7,891 nt of DNA from G039029935 sp039029935 (GCA_039029935.1 JBCCFC010000633.1:1-7891); one strand, 5' to 3'. Counted from the stretch's first letter, positions 1-6,462 are shown. Numbers and translations are program-made. Notes: generated from the letters alone by a model not told the origin.

Positions 1-4
1 GTTA

Positions 5-57
5 GCACTCTCTAGTGCGGGCTTCACACGAGTACACTGGCGTTAGAGAACGCCTAC
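5..57. repeat. Pair of small REP-like hairpins at the left edge
   Basis: Two perfect stem-loops lie close together. The first is GCACT (5-9), loop CTCT, AGTGC (14-18). The second is GGCGTT (39-44), loop AGAG, AACGCC (49-54). On the minus strand the second hairpin is preceded by GTAG (57 to 54, sharing one base with the stem), the tetranucleotide typical of REP elements. The two loops are complementary: TCTCTA at 9-14 matches TAGAGA at 44-49. I see no ORF here that I can support. It may be an intergenic palindromic repeat or the structured 3' end of a gene left of the window. The hairpins are directly visible; the REP label is inference. Confidence 0.45.
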
Positions 58-92
58 TCCGCGGGCAATTATTTCTGTGGATTAGCCTTACT

Positions 93-105
93 CAAACATA
101 GTTTG
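93..105. promoter_or_regulatory. CAAAC-ATA-GTTTG dyad upstream of the regulator
   Basis: A perfect 5+3+5 dyad, CAAAC (93-97) and GTTTG (101-105), sits about 57 bases before the regulator start. The same half-sites recur with wider spacing upstream of the solute-binding protein gene (1221-1236). CAAAC/GTTTG are also the half-sites at the heart of PurR-type LacI-family operators, although there they abut. An autoregulatory operator is a reasonable inference. I could not identify a convincing -35/-10 pair for the regulator in this AT-rich leader. Confidence 0.3.
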
Positions 106-150
106 CATTATTTTTAAAAGTATTAGTAAAAAATTTAGTTAATATCCATT

Positions 151-155
151 GAAGG
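151..155 (+). promoter_or_regulatory. Ribosome binding site that fixes an ATT start
   Basis: GAAGG lies six bases before the ATT codon at 162-164, which is normal Shine-Dalgarno spacing. No ATG, GTG or TTG exists in the regulator frame between the upstream in-frame stop (TGA at 150-152) and the end of the DNA-binding domain. The site therefore supports ATT as the real start. Confidence 0.6.
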
Positions 156-161
156 TTAGAG

Positions 162-1202
162 ATTAACGAACAAAATACAACCAAAGTAACTATTGCCGAT
201 ATCGCACAGAAAATTGGCGTATCACCCGCAACTGTATCATTAGCATTACGTGGGAAATCTGGTATCGGACGTGAAACACGTCAACGCGTTTTAGATGTTG
301 CAGAGTCTCTGGGCTATCTGCTGCCAACGTCAACCCAATCGCAGCAATCGACCATTCGCAGTATTGGGTTGCTGGTGAAGTCACGACCCAATGACACCAT
401 CGTCACAAACGGGTTCTATTCCTCTGTTCTATCTGGGATTGAGTCCGTCTGCCGTCAACGGCAAATCAATTTACTCTACGCCAATTTACCTGTGGACGAA
501 AACAACGTTCCATTGGAGATTCCCCGACTACTCACTGAGCAGCAGGCTGATGGGATCTTGTTGGTGGGCATGCATTTAGATCAGACCATGATGGGATATC
601 TGCAAAATCATTCAACATCGGTGGTGTTGGTCGATAGCTATGCAGCGAATGATTCTTATGATGTGGTGATTACCGACAACCAAGCAGGGGCATATCAGGC
701 GACATCCCATTTGGTGCAGCAGGGGCACAAAAACATTGCCCTTGTTGGAAGTCTACCGGATGCATTCCCTAGCATTCAAGAGCGGCGACAAGGGTACATC
801 CAAGCGATTGAGAAACATGCACTAACGCCCCATTTTATTGATTGCCCGTTAGACCACCGGGCTGCTGAAGAGACAACGCTGGTATATCTGCAAGAAAATC
901 CGCAAATCACAGCGTTATTCGGCAGCAATGATCGCGTTGCCATCGCCGCAATGCAAGCTGCGCAGTCTCTTGGACTGGATGTGCCACGACAACTGTCTGT
1001 GATCGGCTTTGATAATATCCCAGCCGCTCGCTATGTCACGCCAGGGTTATCAACCATGCGCGTGGATAAAATGGGTATGGGACGTATTGCGGCCCAGATG
1101 CTCATCAATCGCATCGAGTATCCAGAATCAGCCAATGTCTGTTCAGTCATTCGCCCACATCTAATCGAGCGTCAGTCTGTTGGCGCAGCTACCTTATCTT
1201 AG
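162..1202 (+). CDS. LacI-family transcriptional regulator (ATT start)
   Basis: Cytoplasmic DNA-binding repressor or activator of the LacI/GalR family, 346 residues, the usual family length. Residues 8-31 form the N-terminal helix-turn-helix, with the family signature VTIADIAQKIGVSPATVS. The hinge region follows (about 40-55, with RVLDVAESLGY). From about residue 65 comes a periplasmic-binding-protein-like sensor domain, with ADGILLVG, a conserved SNDRVAIAAMQA stretch and SVIGFDN near the C-terminus. The first conventional start codon (TTG at 369) would delete the whole helix-turn-helix. The frame is open from 153, and ATT at 162 has GAAGG six bases upstream, so I start there. It precedes the transporter genes on the same strand by 179 bases and probably regulates them, binding a sugar-like or nucleoside-like effector. 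The effector cannot be read from sequence. The family is certain; the start is likely; the target is inferred. Confidence 0.9.
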   Translation: MNEQNTTKVTIADIAQKIGVSPATVSLALRGKSGIGRETRQRVLDVAESLGYLLPTSTQSQQSTIRSIGLLVKSRPNDTIVTNGFYSSVLSGIESVCRQRQINLLYANLPVDENNVPLEIPRLLTEQQADGILLVGMHLDQTMMGYLQNHSTSVVLVDSYAANDSYDVVITDNQAGAYQATSHLVQQGHKNIALVGSLPDAFPSIQERRQGYIQAIEKHALTPHFIDCPLDHRAAEETTLVYLQENPQITALFGSNDRVAIAAMQAAQSLGLDVPRQLSVIGFDNIPAARYVTPGLSTMRVDKMGMGRIAAQMLINRIEYPESANVCSVIRPHLIERQSVGAATLS

Positions 1203-1220
1203 ACATACAAATTTTGCATT

Positions 1221-1246
1221 CAAACAAGGGGGTTTGCGAATATAAT
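1221..1246 (+). promoter_or_regulatory. Promoter -10 box with overlapping CAAAC/GTTTG dyad
   Basis: A consensus TATAAT is at 1241-1246, 136 bases before the solute-binding protein start. No good -35 lies at 17 bases; TTGCAT at 1215-1220 is 20 bases away. A dyad, CAAAC (1221-1225) and GTTTG (1232-1236), separated by six bases, occupies the spacer where a bound repressor would block polymerase. The same half-sites flank a 3-base centre upstream of the regulator gene. Promoter and operator assignments are inference from motif and position. Confidence 0.4.
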
Positions 1247-1307
1247 ATACTTTTTCAATAAATTTTTTATCTATATCAATATAAAACACACTATATGTAT
1301 TGGGCAC

Positions 1308-1341
1308 GGTAGAGGTAAATCGTTTGGGATAATTCTCTGCC
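1308..1341 (+). promoter_or_regulatory. Leader dyad with AAnCGnTT core, possible second operator
   Basis: GGTAGAG (1308-1314) pairs with CTCTGCC (1335-1341), with one G-U pair. Between them lies AATCGTTT (1318-1325), which fits the AA-N-CG-N-TT core common to many LacI-family operators. Its flanks are poorly symmetric. It would lie in the transcribed leader of the binding-protein gene if TATAAT at 1241 is used. Weak candidate only. Confidence 0.2.
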
Positions 1342-1381
1342 AGACCAATTCATCTCAATAATCAATACCAAAGGAAACACT

Positions 1382-3043
1382 ATGAAGAAGATTTTAGCTT
1401 TACTCTTGATGGGAACCATGCTTCTCATCATGGCCTGTGGCGCACCAGCAGCAACAGATGCTGACACAGCCGCCGATTCTGGCGAGGCAGAAACCGAAGT
1501 CGCAACCGAGGTCGAGAATACAGGCGACCCTGTTGCAGGTGGCACATTGACCTTTGCGGTTGGTGGTGAGCCGTCCTCGTTTGACTGTCATCGTGAGGCC
1601 AGCTTCACCTGTATTCATCCAATTGCACCGTTCTACAGCACACTGCTGGCATTTGACCAATGGAACTATCCAGAGGTTGAGGGTGATGTAGCCGAGGATT
1701 GGACCGTTTCGGATGACGGCTTGGTCTACACCTTTACCATCCGTGATGGCATCACCTTCCACGATGGCGCGCCGTTAACCGCAGCCGATGTCAAGGCAAC
1801 CTACGACAAGATTGTCTTCCCAGCAGAAGACCAAGTAAGCCGTCGCAAAGGCTCTTATCTAGCGGTTGAGTCGATTGAAGCACCGGATGACACCACCGTT
1901 GTCTTTACGCTCCAGTGGCCTTCTGCCTCATTCTTGGCAAACTTGGCCTCACCTTGGAACTTTATCTATAGCGCGGATAAATTGGCCGAAGATCCATTCT
2001 GGTATGAAACCAATATTGTGGGGACAGGTCCGTACCAGTTTTCTGAGCATACACCGGGTGCGTTCCTGAGTGGCGTGAAGAATGAGAACTACTTTGTTGA
2101 GGGACGACCGTATCTGGATGGCTTCCGTGCAACCTTCATTAAATCGACTGGCGCACGTGTTGCGGCCATTCGTGGTGGCGAGGCACAGATCGAGTTCCGA
2201 GGCTTCTCACCAGCGGATCGTGATTCAATGGTCGCGGCAATGGGTGACGGTGTCACTGTCCAAGAAGGTCCTTGGCTCTGCTATCTTTCCGTCGCACTCA
2301 ACCATGAACGCGAGCCATTTGACAATCCAGACTTCCGCCGTGCCTTGACCTTGGCACTAAATCGCTATGAAGCATCGGAAACACTGTCTAAGATTGCCAC
2401 CGTCAAGTTCGTCGGAGGCGTTATGCGCCCCGGCTCTGAGTATGCAGCGACTGACGAAGAAATGAGCGAGTGGGCTGGCTATGGCACGGATATCGAAGCG
2501 GCTCGTGCGGAGGCACAAGAATTGTTGGCCGCAGCGGGTATTGACGAAGACTTCACTTTTACGTTCAAGAACCGTGATGTCCCCATGCCATATGAACCAA
2601 TGGGTATCTGGTTGGTGGATCAGTGGCGTCAGATTGGCTTGAACGTTGAGTTGCAAGTTGTTGAAGGGGCGGACTTTATCTCGCAACGTGCGGCGGGTGA
2701 CTTTGATGCGGCGATGGACTGGGAATGTGGCTTTATGGATGAGCCAGACCTACAGCTTGCCAAATATCTGTCGTTGGACAAGAGCGGGGCCAACTACTCA
2801 CGCTATACGAATGAGACGCTAGACGATCTCTATGAACAGCAAGCACGTGCGACCAGCTTTGACGAACGGCGTGAGTTGATTCGTGAGTTCGAGCGTGTTC
2901 TACTTGATGAGAATGCACACACGTTCCCAACACTTTGGTGGTTCAAGATCAATCCACATTCCTCCAAAGTCCAAGGATGGAATCAGTTGCCAAGTCATTA
3001 TCTCAACCAGACACTTCGCGATGTATGGCTGATGCCTGAATAA
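1382..3043 (+). CDS. ABC transporter solute-binding lipoprotein, SBP_bac_5 (DppA/OppA) family
   Basis: Extracellular ligand-capturing subunit of a Dpp/Opp-type importer, 553 residues, typical size. Residues 1-18 are a lipoprotein signal peptide (KK, hydrophobic core, lipobox LIMAC) with the lipidated cysteine at 19. A low-complexity Ala/Asp/Glu/Thr linker to about residue 50 follows. The SBP_bac_5 fold then begins at GGTLTFAVGGEPSSFD. Family marks include LVYTFTIRDGITFHDGAPLTAADV, VGTGPYQF and DNPDFRRALTLALNR. Cys69 and Cys77 are close enough to form a surface disulphide. AGGA at 1372-1375 is a good ribosome site. The gene follows a LacI regulator and precedes two permeases, though a repeat element separates it from them. 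Peptides are the classic ligands, but Thermotoga members of this family bind oligosaccharides, and the LacI context makes that plausible here. The family is certain; the ligand is unknown. Confidence 0.95.
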   Translation: MKKILALLLMGTMLLIMACGAPAATDADTAADSGEAETEVATEVENTGDPVAGGTLTFAVGGEPSSFDCHREASFTCIHPIAPFYSTLLAFDQWNYPEVEGDVAEDWTVSDDGLVYTFTIRDGITFHDGAPLTAADVKATYDKIVFPAEDQVSRRKGSYLAVESIEAPDDTTVVFTLQWPSASFLANLASPWNFIYSADKLAEDPFWYETNIVGTGPYQFSEHTPGAFLSGVKNENYFVEGRPYLDGFRATFIKSTGARVAAIRGGEAQIEFRGFSPADRDSMVAAMGDGVTVQEGPWLCYLSVALNHEREPFDNPDFRRALTLALNRYEASETLSKIATVKFVGGVMRPGSEYAATDEEMSEWAGYGTDIEAARAEAQELLAAAGIDEDFTFTFKNRDVPMPYEPMGIWLVDQWRQIGLNVELQVVEGADFISQRAAGDFDAAMDWECGFMDEPDLQLAKYLSLDKSGANYSRYTNETLDDLYEQQARATSFDERRELIREFERVLLDENAHTFPTLWWFKINPHSSKVQGWNQLPSHYLNQTLRDVWLMPE

Positions 3044-3048
3044 AAATC

Positions 3049-3262
3049 AATACTACAACGGATTTGGTAAGAGGAACGGCTTTAGTTCAACAAGAATTCG
3101 TGAGCGTAGGTCATCGCTATTAGCGTGACATTCTGGGTTTAACCAAAGATGTCACGCTAATAGCGATGACCTACGATTACAACCCATAAACGCCTAAAGA
3201 GCTGAATCCTTATCATGCACTGAGACTAAAATCCGTTCCTCCCCTAAATCCGATGTAGTATT
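3049..3262. repeat. Long imperfect inverted-repeat (foldback/MITE-like) element between binding-protein and permease genes
   Basis: The left arm begins AATACTACAACGGATTT at 3049. Its inverted partner ends at 3262; read on the minus strand it begins AATACTACATCGGATTT. The match continues through GAGGAACGG against GGAGGAACGG, then TTTAGT and AAGAATTC against AAGGATTC, with small indels. The ends can be read as an element 3053-3258 flanked by TA dinucleotides, the target duplication of IS630/Tc1-mariner transposons, but a 2-base duplication is weak evidence. No coding capacity is seen. It fills nearly the whole gap after the binding-protein stop and contains the REPIN-like doublet at 3105-3175. 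The inverted repeat is seen; mobility is inferred. Confidence 0.6.
3105..3175. repeat. REPIN-like doublet: perfect 27-bp inverted repeat with 17-base loop
   Basis: Arm 3105-3131 is the exact reverse complement of 3149-3175. Each arm starts CGTAG and is itself a near-palindrome: GTCA, bulged T, CGCTA, T, TAGCG, TGAC. A GTAG foot, a stem with a bulge and a tight loop, in two inverted copies, is the architecture of REPINs, which are mobilised by RAYT transposases. No RAYT gene is in the window. The stem has no T run after it, so it is not an intrinsic terminator. As RNA it could protect the 3' end of the binding-protein message and lower permease expression, as the REP between malE and malF does in Escherichia coli. 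Confidence 0.65.
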
Positions 3263-3284
3263 CTCATAACCACAAACTTATCTT

Positions 3285-4241
3285 ATGCAACAATACATCA
3301 TCAAACGTCTTCTGCTGATGATCCCCACACTTCTTGGCGTCGCCATTTTTATCTTTGTCCTCATGCGTGTCCTACCGGGTGACATCGTTCTGCTACGGAT
3401 GACCAGCGAGGGAGGGTCTGTCACAGAAGAAGTCATTGCCATTGAGCGCGCCCGTTTGGGACTAGACCAACCGATGTGGCAGCAGTTCACCACGTGGATG
3501 GGTGGCATCCTGCTACGCGGTGATTTTGGCGTCTCCATGTGGACAGGCCGACCCATCACCTATGAGATCAGCACTCGATTTCAACTGAGCCTACAAGTTG
3601 CACTGATGGCAACCTTTGTATCGATTCTGCTGGCGATTCCGCTTGGGGTGCTATCCGCATTCTATCAGGATACATGGATTGACTACGCCATTCGCATCTT
3701 CAGCATTGCAGGGTTAGCCATCCCGTCGTTTTGGCTGGGTATCCTCATTATTCTCTTCCTGCTCATTTATTTTCAGTGGGTTCCACCGATGATCTATACG
3801 CCGATTTGGGAGGACCCAGTGGCAAATATTCAGCAGCTTATCTGGCCTGCGGTGGCTGTCGGTTATCGCTATTCAGCCGTTTCGACACGTATGGCACGCT
3901 CCGCCTGTCTCGAAGTGCTGCGCGAAGATTACATGCGCACAGCCCGCTCCAAGGGATTACGGGGCCGTGTTGCCCTGATGCGTCATTGTTTGCCCAATGC
4001 GCTGCTGCCTGTCATCACGGTGATTGGGCTTGAATTTGCCTTTCTCTTTGGTGGGTTGATTGTCACAGAGCAGGTCTTTAACCTCAATGGGTTGGGGCGT
4101 CTCTTTGTCCAATCAATTTCGCAACGGGACTATACAATGACACAATCGCTCGTGTTGTTGATCGCCGCTGCCTTTATCCTTGTTAATTTTATTGTGGACA
4201 TTCTCTATGCTCGCCTTGATCCCAGAATTCGTTATCAGTAA
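3285..4241 (+). CDS. ABC transporter permease, DppB/OppB type
   Basis: Inner-membrane channel subunit of a Dpp/Opp-family importer, 318 residues, standard length. The N-terminal signature MQQYIIKRLLLMIPTLLGV leads into the first membrane helix (about 10-27), and VLPGD follows. A periplasmic loop to about residue 100 precedes five further helices. The EAA coupling loop, which docks onto the ATPase, is at about 216-244, with YMRTARSKGL and HCLPNALLPV. The protein ends in LYARLDPRIRYQ, the usual family ending. The start has no visible Shine-Dalgarno, the preceding bases being A/C/T-rich, and lies 22 bases after the inverted-repeat element. The stop TAA abuts the next ATG directly, so translation of the two permeases is probably coupled. 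Substrate is unknown. Confidence 0.95.
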   Translation: MQQYIIKRLLLMIPTLLGVAIFIFVLMRVLPGDIVLLRMTSEGGSVTEEVIAIERARLGLDQPMWQQFTTWMGGILLRGDFGVSMWTGRPITYEISTRFQLSLQVALMATFVSILLAIPLGVLSAFYQDTWIDYAIRIFSIAGLAIPSFWLGILIILFLLIYFQWVPPMIYTPIWEDPVANIQQLIWPAVAVGYRYSAVSTRMARSACLEVLREDYMRTARSKGLRGRVALMRHCLPNALLPVITVIGLEFAFLFGGLIVTEQVFNLNGLGRLFVQSISQRDYTMTQSLVLLIAAAFILVNFIVDILYARLDPRIRYQ

Positions 4242-5156
4242 ATGAACAATAACCAACACACAGACATTATGACAGAGCAAATTGCCAAGCCAGAGAACAC
4301 CATGAAACGCTCAGGTGTACTCAACACCATCACTCAATTTACCCGCAAGAAACCCCTTGGTGCCTTTGGCGCCGCCATCATTATCGTCTTCTTCATCGCA
4401 GCCATTTTTGCCGACATACTTGCGCCCTTTGATCCATTGGAAACCAACTATGGGTCGATGATGCAGCCACCCTCATTTGCAAACTGGATGGGGACTGATG
4501 TCTTTGGCCGTGATATTTTCAGCCGAATTCTATATGGCAGCCGCACCGCCATGCTCATCGGTTTCACCACATCATTCGCAGCCGCCACGCTAGGGGCCAT
4601 CATTGGCGTCTTTAGTGCCTATCAGGGCGGTACAACGGACCTCCTGATCCAGCGTGTGATGGACATCATCCTCTCTTTCCCGTTGATTGTGATGGCTTTG
4701 GCAATGGTCGCTGTCTTGGGTGTCGGCACATCAACACTGGTACTCGCCATTGTTGTGCCCATGATTCCCCGTGCCGCACGGGTTGTCCGCGCCAGCGCAC
4801 TCAGCATCCGTGAAAGCCTCTATGTCGAGTCCGCCGAGGTCATCGGTGCAACCCCAAACCGCATCATCTATCTGCACATGCTCCCCAACGTCATGGGACC
4901 CTATCTAATTATGCTAACATCGTTTCTGGGACAGGCCATTCTGCTGGAAGCCTCACTGAGTTTTATTGGACTCGGGGTCGCCGAGCCAACACCCGCATGG
5001 GGGCTGATGCTGAAAGGCGCGGCAGAACAGTTTATTGAACAAGCCCCTTGGATGAGTATCTTTCCGGGGGTAGCCATCAGTTTGGCTGTGTTTGGCTTTA
5101 ATGTTTTTGGGGATGCATTGCGTGACGTGCTTGATCCGAAACTGCGGTTACGGTAG
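4242..5156 (+). CDS. ABC transporter permease, DppC/OppC type
   Basis: Second membrane subunit of the importer, 304 residues, standard length. An N-terminal cytoplasmic tail (1-38) with RKKPLGAFG leads into the first helix (about 40-62), ending ILAPFDP. The family hallmark GTDVFGRDIFSRILYGSR is at 84-101, where the DppC permease domain begins. The EAA coupling loop lies at about 194-220, with ESAEVIGATPNRII and HMLPNVMGP. LEASLSFIGLGV and TPAWG follow at 235-253, and the end is DVLDPKLRLR. ATG at 4242 follows the upstream stop without a gap; internal Met10 or Met21 are alternative starts that would only shorten the tail. No ATPase genes follow, which is unusual for this family. Confidence 0.95.
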   Translation: MNNNQHTDIMTEQIAKPENTMKRSGVLNTITQFTRKKPLGAFGAAIIIVFFIAAIFADILAPFDPLETNYGSMMQPPSFANWMGTDVFGRDIFSRILYGSRTAMLIGFTTSFAAATLGAIIGVFSAYQGGTTDLLIQRVMDIILSFPLIVMALAMVAVLGVGTSTLVLAIVVPMIPRAARVVRASALSIRESLYVESAEVIGATPNRIIYLHMLPNVMGPYLIMLTSFLGQAILLEASLSFIGLGVAEPTPAWGLMLKGAAEQFIEQAPWMSIFPGVAISLAVFGFNVFGDALRDVLDPKLRLR

Positions 5157-5273
5157 GAAAACATGACTCTACTGCAAAAAGGTCAAAATCGCCCAAAAGT
5201 CCGACTTCTCACCAGTGGTAGAAATCATCAAATTCTACAGAAGTCGGACTTTTTTCAGTAGAGTCAAAAACAT
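5157..5273. mobile_element. MITE-like element with 8-bp flanking repeats, inserted after the permease operon
   Basis: The core is 5165-5265. Its ends are GACTCTACTG (5165-5174) and the exact inverse CAGTAGAGTC (5256-5265). A second inverted pair of 15 bp, AAAAGTCCGACTTCT (5195-5209) and its complement (5239-5253), lies inside. A third, GTAGAA/TTCTAC (5218-5223, 5233-5238), is at the centre. The left arm has about 18 extra bases relative to the right. Flanking repeats are GAAAACAT (5157-5164) and AAAAACAT (5266-5273), seven of eight identical, as expected from a target-site duplication. No transposase is encoded. Eight-base duplications are made by several IS families, and I cannot assign one. 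The left flank begins right after the permease stop. Confidence 0.6.
5195..5255. terminator. Probable intrinsic terminator formed by the MITE-like element
   Basis: The 15-bp stem, 5195-5209 with 5239-5253, contains GTCCGAC/GTCGGAC and is followed by a T run (5250-5255). The stem also starts with AAAA, so it could work in both directions. It is 39 bases past the permease stop. The loop is long but can close further through GTAGAA/TTCTAC. The thiolase gene may then need its own promoter; I could not identify one with confidence. Confidence 0.5.
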
Positions 5274-5285
5274 AATAAAGGAACT

Positions 5286-5291
5286 GGGGAG
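5286..5291 (+). promoter_or_regulatory. Ribosome binding site deciding the thiolase TTG start
   Basis: GGGGAG lies seven bases before TTG at 5299-5301. The upstream in-frame GTG at 5215 lies inside the MITE-like element and adds residues with no thiolase character, so TTG is preferred. Confidence 0.6.
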
Positions 5292-5298
5292 CATAACA

Positions 5299-6462
5299 TT
5301 GTCAACAACATTTAGTAACGTCAGCATCGTCGGAACAGGGCAATTGCCAATCGTCAAAGAAAATCCAAAATCAATTCGTGAAATGGGCGCGGAAGCGGTC
5401 AGCCTGGCTATGGCTGATGCTAATGTCAGCTCGGTAGACGCGATCTTCGTGGGCAATATGCTAGGCGATGAACTCCAAAATCAGAAACATATTGCAACAT
5501 TAATCGCTACGGAGGCTGGTCTGCGGGGTGTCGAAGCATCCCATGTACGAGCAGCTACTGCTACAGGAGCAGCAGCCTTGAGGATGGCCTATTTTTCGGT
5601 TGCCAGTGGCGAGGCTCGCCGCGCCATTGCGTTGGGCATTGAGAAGATGAGCGAGGGTGATGCAACACCAGCCCTGGCCAAAGCGTTGGATGCCGAGATT
5701 GTAGTGCCAACCAAAGCGACACTCTTGAGCCAGAATGCCCGTATTATGCAGCTCTATATGGATACCTATGGTGTCGATGCCGATGTGTTTAACAATTTTG
5801 CCCTCAATGCCCATCGCAACGCCCGGACAAACCCTTATGCTCTCTTCAAAGATAAAGAGGTGACAAATCAAAAAATCAGTGAATCTCGGGTTATCACGCC
5901 GCCCCTGCGTCTCTATGATGCGTCGCCCGTCTGTGATGGCGCAGCAGCAGTGGTGCTAGCCCGCACCAGCAAGGCCCGCCGTTATACTGACCATCCAGTG
6001 CGGATTGTGGCTTCTAATGTGGCTACCGACTGGATGAATATTGATGACCGAGAAGATCCCTTGGATCTCTATGCTGTACGGCGCTCGGTGCGGGGTGCAT
6101 TTTATAAAGCTAACGTGAGGGAGTATGATATTGATCTATTTGAGAATCACGATGCCTTTACGATTATGAGCTGTCTCTCTCTGGAAGCCATCGGCTTTGC
6201 TGAACGGGGCAAGGGCTGGCAGCTTGCAGTGGAGAATGAAATCGGCCTCAATGGGCGCATTCCCCTCGCTACAATGGGCGGCCTTAAAGCTCGCGGCCAC
6301 CCTATCGGTGCAACCGCCCTCTATCAGACCTGTGAAATCGTCCAACAATTGACAGGGCAGGCTGGGTCGAATCAGGTGAAAGCTGCACGAATCGCCATGT
6401 TGTTGAGTATTGGTGGCGCGGCGAGTACAGTGTTTACACATATTTTTGATTATGTGGATTAG
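5299..6462 (+). CDS. Thiolase-family protein (SCP-x-like) with catalytic Cys replaced by Thr
   Basis: Cytoplasmic thiolase-fold protein of 387 residues, the normal size for the SCP-x/acetyl-CoA acetyltransferase-like subfamily. The N-terminus VSIVGTGQLP, the ASGEARRAIALGIEKMS segment (102-118) and DGAAAVVL (213-220) are present. So are the catalytic-site motif HDAF (284-287) and GGLKARGHPIGATA (327-340). Where thiolases carry the acylated cysteine in CASG, this protein reads TATG, with Thr87 encoded by ACT at 5557-5559. Normal thiolysis or Claisen condensation is therefore doubtful. Cys-less SCP-x-like proteins such as the steroid retro-aldolase Ltp2 act as lyases with a DUF35 partner. No DUF35 gene is visible here. 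The fold assignment is certain; loss of thiolase chemistry and any aldolase role are inference. A TTG start with GGGGAG upstream is used. Confidence 0.9.
   Translation: MSTTFSNVSIVGTGQLPIVKENPKSIREMGAEAVSLAMADANVSSVDAIFVGNMLGDELQNQKHIATLIATEAGLRGVEASHVRAATATGAAALRMAYFSVASGEARRAIALGIEKMSEGDATPALAKALDAEIVVPTKATLLSQNARIMQLYMDTYGVDADVFNNFALNAHRNARTNPYALFKDKEVTNQKISESRVITPPLRLYDASPVCDGAAAVVLARTSKARRYTDHPVRIVASNVATDWMNIDDREDPLDLYAVRRSVRGAFYKANVREYDIDLFENHDAFTIMSCLSLEAIGFAERGKGWQLAVENEIGLNGRIPLATMGGLKARGHPIGATALYQTCEIVQQLTGQAGSNQVKAARIAMLLSIGGAASTVFTHIFDYVD

Noticed and set aside
1..60. tRNA gene or integron attC site
   Set aside because: The hairpins do not form a cloverleaf and there is no acceptor/T-loop pattern. 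The GTTAG words do not match the attC core consensus.
369..1202. Regulator gene starting at TTG 369
   Set aside because: It would drop the complete and well-conserved helix-turn-helix encoded just upstream in the same open frame.
1400..1762. Minus-strand open frames under the binding-protein gene and other genes
   Set aside because: They lie opposite clearly conserved coding sequence, lack family features and are antisense shadows.
3105..3175. Intrinsic terminator for the binding-protein gene
   Set aside because: The long stem is not followed by a T run (ATTACAACC follows), so an RNA-stabilising or mobile-repeat reading fits better.
5215..5298. GTG at 5215 as thiolase start
   Set aside because: It lies inside the inverted-repeat element, and the added residues have no family character. 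TTG at 5299 has a GGGGAG ribosome site.
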